Source: Endocalyx cinctus
Taxonomy: Eukaryota > Ascomycota > Sordariomycetes > Amphisphaeriales > Apiosporaceae
Length of the DNA stretch: 64,000 nucleotides
Assembly (NCBI GenBank): GCA_001600455.1
Contig: BCKC01000007.1
Location: 3,040,019-3,104,018, forward strand
Direction: 5' to 3'
The notes under the pieces were generated by a model. The model was not told the DNA's origin, did no database searches, and saw only the letters and a list, made by a program, of their open reading frames with translations. The stretch's first letter is position 1. Every line of letters begins with the position of its first letter. Below, in pieces: positions 31,593 through 43,264 of this stretch. The position numbers and the translations under genes are program-made.

Positions 31593-32679
31593 CGCTAGTC
31601 AATTTGGAGACAGCTCCTTCGTCTACGTCTACGGTGTGCCGTATATACGAAATGGCGATGCTGAAGTGACGAGTTGTCGCAGATTTACAGAATCCACGAT
31701 AAGTACTGACTGATCCAGTCGGCAAAAGTAGATTTGGGGGGGGGAGGGATGGTCACCGCCTGCCCATAGCATTTGTCTTGTACTGTGATAATATACTGTA
31801 TTACTGTGAGCTTTTAAGTTGATTTATTTTCTAATCGATAGGAAAGAAAAAAAAAAATTAAAATTCAAGAAAAAGATATGGAGTAAAAGCAAGGAAAATG
31901 ATAGGTCAGAAAATGAAGTGATATACTTAAGACTAAACCACTTTCTATCAAAGAAAACTTTATAGGCTTATTATAGGCTTATTTCCCCCACTTTACAACG
32001 CTATTTACACTACGTTATACGTACTCTAGGTACCGTCCATATCTTTCAAGTAACGTAAAAGGGTACTAAAGTATACGCTAACATATTACTTAGGTTGTTA
32101 TGTACAGTACTGTAGTAAACTAGGTACCTAGGTAGGTACTGAAGTAGGTACTTGAACACTGAATATCAGAGCTTATTTAGGTAAGTACTAGTACCCAGGC
32201 AGGCCAGGTAGGTACAGGAGTAGCGCCTGTCTTTATTCGCCTTAGCCCTTCGCCTCGATTCTCTTAGTTGTAAATATATACTTGTACATGCTTAAATAAA
32301 GTGAAAAATATGTCTTTGTATAACTTCACCTTGTAATACAATATACTACGCCATGATGGTATGTAAGTTTGCTAACCTAACTTAAAGCTTACATTCTAAC
32401 GTACGACAATTCATACATTGCCACATCATCCCTGACATGACTGGGGTCTGAAAGCTGTTATTTGCATCTACATCTGCACCTGCATCTATGCAGGATTAAA
32501 GGGCTTGATAGGATTAATGGATCGATAGTAGTGGGATAATTAGGTTAGGTCTTTGGGAAACATCCTCATTCTCCCTACAGTGAATACAGAGATAACTACT
32601 CCTTAGGAAGTAAACAAAGCTAATTTTCAAAATATCATAGGTTAGACGTTCTCGGTCTCTGATAAATACTAACCCCCCC
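31593..32679. other. Intergenic spacer upstream of the Fhl1-like gene
   Basis: Promoter side of the Fhl1-like gene and 3' flank of the sugar transporter. It is AT-rich with TACC/TAGG-rich words around 32100-32220, including a CCTAGG palindrome at 32127. No gene seen. Confidence 0.6.
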
Positions 32680-34782
32680 TTAAACCGCTTTAGATGTCGT
32701 ATCAACATCCTTCGTATCCACTCCGGTAGGACTAACGGGATCATCACAATCCACACCGTCGATAACTTTCACGTCTTGAACATGATCTCCATCCTGAAGC
32801 TTAGTGATTTGCGCACCGATACCCGTAGTCTTATAAGTTCTGAACCCCCTAGCCGACACTCCGGCCTGGAACAGCTCGTCCAACTCCTCCAGACTCCTGC
32901 CCTTCATCTCCGGTAGGCAGAAGTAGACCCAGAAGCAAGCGATGACGGAGAAGCTGCCGTATATGAATCCGATCCGGGGTCCCAGATTAGCCGGCTCGCT
33001 CTGGACGAATGGGTTCACGTAGCTGACGATGAGCAGGACCAGAAAACTCGCCGTCGTCGCGATGCTGAGCGTCTTCTCTCGAAGCTGCGTCGTCGCTACC
33101 TCGGACGTCACGATCCACACGCAGCTGCTCCATCCCGCGTTCCGGAACGTCTCCCACAAGAGGATAAATGCAAGCGCCCCGTGAGATTTCGCTTCGCCTT
33201 CCGCGTACGTTCCTAGTCCCGTAGCGGTCCATAGGAACATCCACATGAGGACCGCAGACACCAACATTATAGGGCATCGACCAAATTTGTCGGTAATAAA
33301 AAATATTGACCCAGCACCTAAAGGCAGGGAGGAGAAAATTGGTAAGTCTCGATGATGCTATAAATTTTATGAAAAAAGATGGGAATGGCCAGCTTCAACT
33401 TACCGACAATGGCGGTGGTGGTTTTAAGTACCTGACCTTCCAACACATCTTTTACCCCGAGCTGCTTTAAGAACAGAGCCGAATAGCTGGAGCTAAATGA
33501 ATTACCCTGTAATTGCTGAAGCATCTGTACCATGCACGCGATAAAAGTCCGACGACCGTTGCTGCCCTTAAAACAATCCTTGTACGAGGTGGCGTGATGA
33601 TTGTCATCCTGCTCCTTCTGAGCGAGAATCAAAAGATCCAGTTCCGCGTTTAAGTCATCCTCGGTAGCTCCAGACCCGTGGCGAATAAACTTTAGAGATT
33701 TCAACGCATCTTCTCGGCGATTCCTGGTCCTATCAAAGGGGTAAGTAAACTGTCGGTCGATACTAAAAACGTGCAAAGGGGGGTTTCGGAGGGGATTTCA
33801 ACTCACAAAAGCCATCGGGGAGACTCCGGAAGCCAAAACACCATCGACAACAGAATAAGCGGAATAAATATCTGCACAACCATGACCACTCGGAAACCCC
33901 ACTGCCCGTCAAAGTGTCTGCTCGAGCCCAGCACCGTGCTCGTCGAGAGCAAGACACCGACTATTAACCACCTATAAGAAGTTGGCACGTTAGCTTGTTG
34001 TTATGATCTGACCCGACCGTTGTTTCCCCAGATATTCCCGAAAAGGCGGATGAGGGAATTTCGCTTACCATTGATAGAAATTAACGAGAGCACCACGAAT
34101 AGCCGGAGGAGCGAGCTCAGCCATGTAAGCGGGAATGACGTTAGCTTCGATACCCTAGAAGAACAAGCAAGCAAGTTAGTTAGGGAAGTTTCCAGCGAAA
34201 AAAAAAAAAAAAAAAAAAAAAAGATCGTCAAGAGCTTTACCATAGAGATGGCGTTAACCATCCTGCCAAAAACGACAGCCCAGAAGCTTTGGATGGCATT
34301 CTGGATAATCATGCCAATAATGGCGATGATGACGAGCAAGATGATACTGTTCTTCCGACCTATCTTCCGTCCGATGGCACCGGCGATCAGGCAGCCGATG
34401 ACCATACCCGCGTTGGCGGTTCCCGACCCGGCGGACTGCCAGGTTGAGGGCAAGGACGTCGCCCCCTCCGGTCCGTAATATTCGATGAATTGCGTTAACG
34501 GCAAGACGCAGTTCCACCAGCCGTTGTCGAACCCGAAATTGACGGCACCGATCTGAGTTGAAAGTTAGTGATGAAATTACACATACATACACTCTCCCAT
34601 GGGTTGGAAATGGGGGGGAGAGTTCCAATTATCACAAGCTCCGACGCTGTCTTCGGTGAAACGAAGTCCCAAGAGTTGTGTATTTATCGTCCACTTACCG
34701 ACATGAAAAAGAAGACGGCGAAGAGACGGGGCGTCATCTCCGTGACCAACGGACTGGTCTTAACCGCGTCCTTGATACCCAT
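32680..34782 (-). CDS. MFS sugar transporter (sugar porter family)
   Basis: Six exons: 34782-34699, 34552-34241, 34154-34069, 33971-33807, 33729-33404 and 33317-32680, giving 536 aa. All phases agree and family motifs run through the junctions. Sugar porters carry hexoses, disaccharides or related polyols across the plasma membrane with protons. Diagnostic motifs are present: NFGFDNGWW in helix 1, GAIGRKIGRKNS after helix 2, GRMVNAISMGIEANVIPAYMAELAPPAIRG, LPESPRWLLTRNRREDAL, QQLQGNSFSSSYSALF, ITDKFGRCPIML and the closing PEMKGRSLEELDELFQ. The start MGIKDAVKTSPLVTEMTPRLFAVF is the only in-frame ATG before the first helix. The C-terminal 60 residues are hydrophilic. Substrate cannot be told from sequence alone. 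Intron 2 carries a 25-nt T tract on the sense strand. Confidence 0.92.
34198..34222. repeat. 25-nt A tract (T tract on sense strand of transporter intron 2)
   Basis: Homopolymer beginning 18 nt downstream of the donor in an 86-nt intron (34240-34155) of the sugar transporter gene. Confidence 0.9.
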
Positions 34783-36356
34783 GATGGCGGTTTCAGGGGC
34801 GATGAACAGAAACCAGAAAAAAAGAAAAATCGAACGTTTCAAGGCCGAATAAAGCAATAGTAAGATGCTTTTTATTGTTTTTAAGCACGACTAATGCAGA
34901 CCGAGAGATTCATGAGAGACGAGAGAGGGTGGGTTGACCCCATCTTATGATGTCCAGAGACCCCCCGCAAAGGGACGACGATCTGGAGAGAAACCCAGAT
35001 ATCGAGTCCCTGTTTGTTTTACCTTTTATTATTTTTTTCGGAAGGGTTCCTATCACTTGACTAGGCCGTTCAGATAGATCAAATCACATTTCATATTATT
35101 ATTCCAGGGTCCTAAATAAGCAAAGCACAAAAAAGAAAACACACAGACATAGTATTCCCTCCCCGCCCAGAAAATGTCCATTAAATAAGTAGTTTATCAT
35201 AAGTAAGCTACTTTTATCCACCCCATATCTGGAGTTGGTGCTGCTTATACCGAGAAAGCCAAGTTTCTCTTCGCCCTACCTCCACCTCCTCCCCTTGACA
35301 AGTAGTGGATCCCGTTCCGTCGACCGATACGGGAAAAAGTTATGGAGCCCTCTCTCTAATACGACGAAGCTCATTGGCCGAACTTCCTTTTTATCTGGGT
35401 GGTTGGGATCTCCGTTTGGTCGTCCAGTCATAACGGCTGAGCTTGTCAACTCGACATGCAGCCAGCTTTCGGGGGTTCCTGGCTTGCGCGGTAAGTTTTG
35501 CTTGCGCCGCGGGCAAAAGGTTGGGATTACCAATTTATCGTTCTCAGCGTCTTATTGGCAGGTTACATTACATGAACGGTCTGTCTCTAGAAGAAAAGGG
35601 TTGCCCGCGGCGCACCTCCGTTATCCGACAGTTCATGTGTCAACTTTCGACTTCATTTTATTCTTAAAATTCGAGACTATTTTCTTTTTGCCTATATCGT
35701 CACCGCACTCCCCCTTGTCTCAATTTATACTACAGGCATACGGGATATCATCACCAATATCAATTTATAATTATGTATATACATAATCGATTTTGACTAA
35801 CCACCATAATCGAATTGCATGCTAGTTATGTCACAGCTTGATTGGAATATAGGTCCAGACCATCTCGTCTACGATGTAGATATATCATCTCCTATTATAG
35901 ATACTTGATGATGGGACATCGATAAAAGATACAGGACATCACGATAATAATACATTAGTTGAATGAAGTAGTGTTCCTGTTTCAATTCACCTCACATGTG
36001 TCATTTAGAGAATAGTTGAGGTAAACGCAGAGCACGAACCTTTCTCAAGCGGACGATTTGTGTAATTGTAGATGAAAGAGAAAAGCGGATGCAAAGTCAC
36101 AGAGGTGTCAAGGAAAGAGTCAAGAAGAATACAAAATATTTTGTACGCAAGTCAGGTAATCGTAAATCCAAGATCGTTATAGAATATGCAATGTCATTCA
36201 GACTCCCGTAACCATGCCATGCCTTTATCACTATCATCAATTTCTCCCTCTTACTGTTTTGGCTGAGCACGATCGCCTTCCAATTATCCATTTCCAAGAA
36301 GAGAGGGTCAAAAACAAGAATACAATCTAAATTTACCAGAGCCCATATTCACACCC
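34783..36356. other. Intergenic spacer, sugar transporter to molybdate transporter
   Basis: Promoter side of the sugar transporter and 3' flank of the molybdate transporter. An open frame at 35235-35786 lacks any domain signal. Nothing else recognised. Confidence 0.55.
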
Positions 36357-37952
36357 TCACGAACCTAACAACGGCCTCCCCTCCGGCCGTCGCAACCCCC
36401 TCCGTCTAGAATCCCACCTACGCTCCGCCCAGTCCACAAGCCAGTACGCAAAATGACACAGCAAGCCGGCCGCGAAGCCAACACCGTCATTTTTGAACGC
36501 GAGTATCCCCGCCGTCGTCACGAGCATAACGTTCCACCTCCTCGCCCTCTCCTCGTCATCGATATCACGAACTCTCTTTATCACATTCCTCGCGGCGGCG
36601 CCGGCACCACCACCACCACCACCACCACCTTCCGTCGAAGAAGATTCCCAAAGATCCGACGCCCCGTGATTCAAGCTCTGCCCCACCCTCGCGAGCTCGA
36701 GCCCCGCGGCCGCGACCATGACGCCCAGGAAGGATTTCGGAAAAGCGCCGAGGAGGTCGAGCAAAGACTCGCCGAAGAGGACGCCGAGGAGGACCTTGAA
36801 GAGGCCGAGCAAGACTATACTCGCGCCGCTGCGGGCGCCGAACCGGTACTGCGCCGCGAGGCCGCCGGACCCGTGGCAGACGGGCATCGCGCCGAACCAG
36901 CAGCTCGAGAGGTTCATGCAGGCGACGCTGAGGCCGAGGGCCGTGACGGTCGGCGCGGCGACGCCGCGGGCGGCCGATTCGGGAAACAGGTCCGACGCTA
37001 GGGCCGCGGCGGCGATGACGCTGTTGAGCGTCGTGAGCGGCAGCTGACCTATCCCCATGTCGAAGGCCTTGAGGGACCAGTTGGGGAGGAGGAAGTACGG
37101 ACGCCAGACCCTGAAATCGGGTAGATGGCGATGGTCATCTCCTCCTTCCGAGAGCACGGCGACGCGGATGACGGCGAAAACGACGCCCACGACGAACAGC
37201 ACGAGCGCGTACGGAAACCGGGCGTTCCGCTTGCCTTGGGTCAGCACGAGGAGGACGAAGGCGGCTAGGGACCAGAGGATGTTGTCGAGCGGGTAGGTGG
37301 CCAGATGCGAGTGGACGATGGGTCGGAGCAGAGACGTCCCCGCCGAGATGACGAGGGAGAGCCCGGCGCCGAATTGGATCCCCTTGACGACGGGGATGGG
37401 GATCACGCGCGTGATCCAGCGTAGCAGACCCGTCGCGCTGAGAATCAGGACGCAGGCTGACGTGATGCTCCCGGCCGCGACGGTTTCGCGCCGAGAGGTG
37501 AAATCTGCTATGGCTGCTGCGGCGATGGCCTATAATTATACCGGGAAGGTTGGGTCAGCTAGAGCTTAGGTTATAAATAATAATAATAATAATATTCAAC
37601 CCATGTCTTGATTCAAATAATAATAATAATAATAAATTTGATAGTGTTCAACTATCGAAAGTGGGAGGTAAAAAAGACAAGATAATAAGAAAGGAGAGCA
37701 CGTGGGGGATGTTACCTTCATCGGTTGCACAGGTAAGGGTATTCCAAAGACGATACCAGTAACGATATTAAAAACTCCCGAGAAGACGAGGGTCGAAGAC
37801 AACGAGATGGAACCGTGCAGGGCGAGAGTGATCATTAACGGTAACAGCGTTCCCAAATCGCCAAGAGCGCCCGATATTTCGGCGAGGGGAGCTTTGCGTA
37901 GAGTGCTGACATTATGGTGATGAGATCGTTTGACCCTTGACCAGAGAGACAT
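36357..37952 (-). CDS. MOT1-type molybdate transporter (sulfate-permease-like)
   Basis: Two exons, 37952-37716 and 37529-36357, give 469 aa. MOT1 proteins are high-affinity molybdate carriers related to SLC26 sulfate permeases but lacking the STAS domain, as here. Molybdate feeds cofactor for nitrate reductase and other molybdoenzymes. The sequence shows ISGALGDLGTLLPLM near the start, the family motif PVQPMKAIAA created exactly across the splice junction, PVVKGIQFGAGLSL, and the second signature SSCWFGAMPVCHGSGGLAAQYRFGARSG. About ten hydrophobic segments are visible. A Gly-rich run (EGGGGGGGGAGAAA) lies in the loop before the last helices. The start at 37952 follows a Lys/Arg-rich leader that is open in frame but unlike the family. 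The gene is divergent from the P450 gene. Two TAA microsatellites lie in its intron. Confidence 0.9.
37577..37635. repeat. Two TAA microsatellites inside an intron
   Basis: Two arrays of about six AAT/TAA units (37577-37593 and 37616-37635), separated by roughly 22 bp of unique sequence, both within the molybdate transporter intron 37715-37530. Confidence 0.85.
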
Positions 37953-39619
37953 GTTTATCGTCTCCTTCTTCTTTCTTTCTTTCGCCTCCCTTTTTCCTCT
38001 TGTTTTCGTTCTTTTTTTTTCGATATGTTTATATGATACCTGGTTTAATGATATTCCATATCCCAACTTGAATGAATTATTAATTAATAAAGTCTGTCAA
38101 TGGAATTCCTATAGGGATGCGGTGAAGTAAGATGCTATCATAATCATAATCGCGGCCTAAGTTTCACTTAGTAAGAACACCTAACGGGCAGAACGGCAGA
38201 ACGGGTCAGCAGCTACTGCTAAAGTCTCCTCGTGGCCCACCCGTTTCGGAAATAATCGCCATGATTGCATGTTAACTGATTCCGCGTTTCGTGTTACAAG
38301 AAACTTAAACTTGATGTCTCTGTGTAAATTAATTAATATGTTTCACGAGGGCATAAACAATACTTATTAATTATTCTTACAATATTTTGGTAGAGGTCTG
38401 GGACATACAGAATATATTGGTAGGGATTATACATGTACAGTGGATATGGGTATCCCAAGCTGATGATTACCACTACGTAAGTAAATAGGTTAGTACTTGT
38501 GATCTACTAAGTTAGCTGGTTACAGTACCTGAGTACCTAGGCATCTAGGTGGTACAAGTACACTCTCTTAGATATTCCTACATTCGCCAAGATCAACGTC
38601 ATCTCTATAAAAGTCTCTTCCTCAAAATTAGCTAGATCGATACTAATAAATAGCAGATCGTTTATACCAAGATACCCGTCGACTTAAGTACGTATACATG
38701 TGCCATATCTGCACATGTATGTAGGGATATATAGGTGCAGGTCAGCACTATAAAAACCGGCAATTAGTACGGAGTATACTGTAACTAGCAAAGGGGGAAA
38801 ATTCTCTGTCTGGAATCTGCCTGTCAGCGCTACCCTTTGACCCACTACACACTCGGACACTCCAAGATTTCGGTTTTCTCACTCTCTTTTAGGGTTGAGA
38901 CAAGAATTCCAAATAACAAACAACGAGCTTAGATATCTCGCCCATGCTTTCGAGAGAGGGGAAAAAAGAAGGAATCGTAAAAAGTCTCACAATCGCGCCA
39001 TGGAAATCATCTCGACCGTAACATATAGGAGCAAAAAAAACGACTGCCAAGGCCAAATCACCTGGATCTCCCGCCCATTTACAGCACAGGTAGCTGCAGG
39101 TTCCCTTTTTTTCATTCTAGGCTCTTATTTTACCGCAACCTCTAACCGAGCTTTTTATGAATTCTTGGGTTGTGCTTGCTTCCCAACCAGGCAAGTGAGA
39201 GTATATAGAGTGAGCAAATCTGGAACTATATGATGCACTGATACGTGACGAGCTACCGGGATTAACCAATCAGTAAAACAAAAATGCACAAAGTTTGCAA
39301 ATCTCTAAGCGAGCGGAAGAGCGTGTAACCGAAAGAGGAATAAAGGAGCTGAATATCAACGAGTCAGTGTGTAGGCGATATCGATTTTTACCAACCATGT
39401 CTTAAGTAAGAAAGCACCTTAATTGTATAAACCCCGCCAATCTCGGAGCTTTTATACGATCATCGCATGAGTTTCTTTTTAACTATAATTAAGGGTCCAG
39501 TAGCAGCAACCCCTCCCCGTGAGCTGTCATCTTATCTTGCCGAAGACGTGAAAACTTCGTAATACTCACCTAGTAATAAAATTCGGGAAGCGCTGGTTCT
39601 TCCCCGTCGTCGTTGCAAA
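37953..39619. other. Divergent promoter region, molybdate transporter / P450
   Basis: AT-rich spacer between two genes transcribed apart. It contains a TACGGAGTA word (38768-38776), a CCTAGG palindrome (38536) and a CT-rich stretch near 38875-38895. The open frame 38895-39233 has no domain signal. Confidence 0.55.
38768..38776. repeat. TACGGAGTA word, copy 2
   Basis: Within a 15-bp stretch (38762-38776, AATTAGTACGGAGTA) identical to 42380-42394 on the far side of the P450 gene. Confidence 0.75.
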
Positions 39620-41873
39620 ATGATATACACCATATTGCTGGCCCTCGTGGGCGCCGTGCTCTATGGGCTCTTCACCGTTGTGTCCGGCCTGAGGACTAAT
39701 ATCGCCCTTACTAAGAAATCGGGCTTGCCCTACTGGGTCGTTCGTAAGTTTCGTCGAACAGTCTCATCATCAAAAAGTTTGGAGACACTGACCCATGATT
39801 CTTACGATTCATAGCTATCAGTCCATGGAACCGACTAGGAATGATCACCGCCGCCATCTGGGTCCCTCTCTTCAAGAAGCTACCCGAGAAGTACTGGAAA
39901 GATATTGAAGAGTAAGTACAAATCCCGCCAACTATATCTATAATTTTCAGAGATTTGCTAGGGAAATGACGACTGGCTAATATCTGGAACGATGCACAAT
40001 TTCAGTGTTCTGGAAAGGGGGTGGCATTACCATAGCAACCACCAAGCATTCAAGAAGCTAGGGACGCAGGCCTTCATACTAGTCTCCCCGGGCGGCATCT
40101 CGCTGTACACGGAAAGCGCGGAGATGATACACCAGATCACGTCGAAGCGCGAGGCCTTCCCGAAGCCGACGGACCCGTACGCGATCGTGGAGCAGTACGG
40201 GAAGAACGTGATCACGCTCGAGGGCGCCGCCTGGCGCACGCACCGGAAGGTCGTCTCGGCCTCCTTCAACGAGCGGAATACCGCCCTCGTGTTCAAGGAG
40301 TCCATCAGTCAGCTGAGCGGCCTGATCAACCTGTGGCTCGGGCCCGACGGTCGCGGCGACACGACCTTCAAGACCCTCGAGAAGGATACCGCCGCTTACA
40401 CGCTGAACATCATCGGGAACATCGGCTTCGGTCTGAAGATCTTGTGGCCCGGGGAGTCGCTGCCGGCGGACGCCGACCCGAAGCTGGCTAAGTACGCGAG
40501 TAGGGATACGCCGCCCGAGGGCCACACGCTGAGTTTTGTGGGCTCGCTCGCGCGGACTATGGATTATTTGCTCTTGAACTATCTCGTGCCGAAGTGGTTG
40601 CTGAGTAAGTTTCTCGCTCTCACTTATCTCATTATTATGAGGTAAAAGAGAAATAAACAATTAAAAGCTAAAGTGGAATGGAAATGCTAATATAAAAAAA
40701 TACCACCTTACAGAGATTCTTCCCTTCCAGCACGCTAAAAACGCGATCGAAGCCGAAAGTAACTTTATTGGGTACTTATACGAGTTTCTGCAGGACAAGA
40801 TCGAAGACGTGAGACAAGGACACATCAACGAGCAAGGGATGGACCTCATGGGCTCGCTAGTGCGAACGAGTTACGGGGAGAAATTCTCAGCATCATCAGC
40901 GACCGGCGCAGGAGGGGGAACCGGCAAGGGAAGCAAAGCAAGCCAGCAGGAGACGCGATTAACCGACTCGGAGATCGTCGGGAACGCGTTCGTCAACATC
41001 GTAGCGGGGCACGAAACGACGGCGAACACTTTACACTTCGCGCTCGCCCTTCTCGCCTGCAACCCGGCCTCGCAGCGGCGCGTGCAGAAGGACGTGGACG
41101 ACATCCTGGGGCGGACCGACCCGAGGACGTGGGAGTACGAGGCCGTGATCAACCCTCTGCTCGCGTCGACCCTAGGCGCCTCCATCAACGAGACCCTCCG
41201 ACTCATCCCGCCCCTCAGCGACATCCCGAAGCGGGTCTCGCCCGCCCAGCCGCAGACCGTCCGCATGAACGGGCGGTCCCACCTCCTGCCGGCCAACACC
41301 ACCATCGGCATGATCACCGCCGCGTCCCAGCGCAACCCGCGCTACTGGCCCTCGAAACCCAGCCGGATCACGCCCGGGAACCCGACCGACCTGGGCGACT
41401 TCGTTCCCGAGAGGTGGTTCCGGACCGAGGAGGAGCACCGCGACGCCGCCGCGGCGGCGACGGTCGAGGGCGCCGACACGGAGGATTTCGGCGGATTCTC
41501 GGGCGCCGACACGAGCGCGCAGCTGTACCGACCGCCTCCGGGCGCGTTTATCCCCTTTTCGGCCGGGGCGCGGGCCTGCCTGGGACGGAGGATCGCGCTC
41601 GTCGAGCTCGTGGCCGCCTTGGCGGTCATCTTTCAGAAGTACAGCATCGAGCTGGCGGTGGACGAGTGGGTGCCGGACGAGAATACTCTAAGGTCGATGA
41701 CGCTCGAGGAGAAGGCGCGCGTTTACGGGCAGGCGCAGGAGAAGTGCCGCGAGACGATCGGGAGCGCGTTCGCTATGATTACGCTGGCGCTGCACGGGAA
41801 AAAGAACATTCCGCTGAGGTTGGTGCCGAGGGGTCAGGAGAAGTTTGTGAACTGGGTGGATCCGACTTTTTGA
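39620..41873 (+). CDS. Cytochrome P450 monooxygenase
   Basis: Exons 39620-39743, 39815-39911, 40006-40604 and 40714-41873 give 659 aa, long for a microsomal fungal P450 (usually about 500-550). An N-terminal membrane anchor (IYTILLALVGAVLYGLFTVV) is followed by the hinge WVVPISPWNRL. The I-helix oxygen-binding motif AGHETT is at about 371-376, the K-helix ExxR at Glu433-Arg436 (NETLRLIPPL), the PERW motif at about 505, and the heme-binding FSAGARACLGRRIA with Cys562 as thiolate ligand. The extra length sits partly between PERW and the heme loop (an Ala/Glu/Asp-rich insert of about 30 residues) and partly in a Gly/Ser-rich loop near 335-350. The substrate is unknown. No backbone biosynthetic enzyme lies nearby in the window, so assignment to a metabolite cluster is unsupported. 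Confidence 0.93.
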
Positions 41874-42385
41874 AATGGGGGGTACTTTCTTTTTCTGTAA
41901 AATTTATGGGTAAATCTTTTTTTTTTCCCCTGATGAATGGACGTCACGATAAATAGAAAGTTATACATGATGGATGATAAATTTGGTTTTAGATATGGAG
42001 TTATACTATATATTACAAGCCACTTATAAACCTGCTGTTCTTTTTAACTTGAACAAATTGTACATAAAATATTATCAACATCTGGGCTTTCAAATTATTA
42101 TGGTAGTTCAACTACGAAAATTAGAAGCAACTCAGTATATTTGTTGGTATGTTAGGAAATACGTACGTATATACGTCCACGTCAGCGTGTGTGACAGTAG
42201 CACATGGATCCATCAGTAGTAGAGGAAAGCTAATATCTAGTGCCCGTCACTGACAAGAAGTGATGGATCGATCTACTTTAAGCCTAGGATTTATTCATTT
42301 TATCTTTATCTAACATTAGAAAGATCTGCCGGTACAGCAGTAGCTCTTCACTGAATATGCTGTACTATGTTTAGACCGTAATTAG

Positions 42386-42394
42386 TACGGAGTA
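42386..42394. repeat. TACGGAGTA word, copy 3
   Basis: Part of a 15-bp match to the copy at 38768, downstream of the P450 gene. Confidence 0.75.
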
Positions 42395-42971
42395 CAAGTA
42401 TGGAGTATAATAGAAAATGAATCACAGAGCTGAAGAATTTAATAGTAAAGGAAAAAAAGGATGATGGTATATATCCATCCATGGGTGGTATCATCAGAAT
42501 CAGAGTTGCTCTATTTCTCCACATAATCAAGGAACGTCACCTTACAACACCTACGCTGCTACGGTACAATACCTTGACCTATTCCCAGCCTCCTACTTTT
42601 TTTTTCTCTCTCTCTATTCATTTTACTCCTCTCCCCTCTGTTTAACTCAGCGGTTCAGGTGAGAGATGATCTTTTATCCACCCTTGTCCACGTCAATTCC
42701 CGTCCCACTCCCTTCCCCACATATCAATTAATCCCCCTCCTTTTCGTGTCCTGTCCTCTCACCGACGTCTACGCTATTATTATTATTATTATTACTTGTA
42801 ATTTATATAACAGCCCTGGAGTAGCATAGAATCTGATGATGACCTGTCCCAAAGAAGAAATAAAAACATAAACAACCCGAACCGCCCCCCAGTTTATTTT
42901 CATATCTAATGTTTTCCTAGCTCCAAAAAAAAAAATACACAACAACAATCATCATCATCATAACATTTATT

Positions 42972-42980
42972 TACTCCGTA
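42972..42980. repeat. TACTCCGTA word, copy 4
   Basis: Copy about 285 bp upstream of the start codon at 43265. Confidence 0.75.
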
Positions 42981-43264
42981 CAATTTGACAATTTTACACT
43001 ACACGATAGACTTATCAAAACCCTTACCCAATCTACATCACGGACCACGTCAGTACTAGAAGAACAAAAAAAAAAAAAAGAAAAGAAAAAAAGATTTGTC
43101 TTTTTTTTACAATATTTGAATCGCCAGATTTACGCGACTGTTTTAATATACCGACTATTTTAATATCCGTATCCCTTCTAATTCCGTTTACTTTGTTTTC
43201 TTTTTATATATATAAAAAGAGACAGTGAGGATATCCCGCCAAATTCAACCCCATTCAAAATAAA

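Larger units (their letters stand above)
41874..43264. other. AT-rich intergenic spacer
   Basis: 3' flank of the P450 gene and promoter of the next gene. It contains two copies of the TACGGAGTA/TACTCCGTA word (42386 and 42972), a TAT microsatellite near 42775-42795 and pyrimidine-rich stretches around 42590-42780 that may belong to the promoter at 43265. No gene seen. Confidence 0.6.

Noticed and set aside
38895..39233. 112-codon frame between the molybdate transporter and P450 genes
   Set aside because: No recognisable family and it lies in a promoter region; composition unlike the neighbouring genes.
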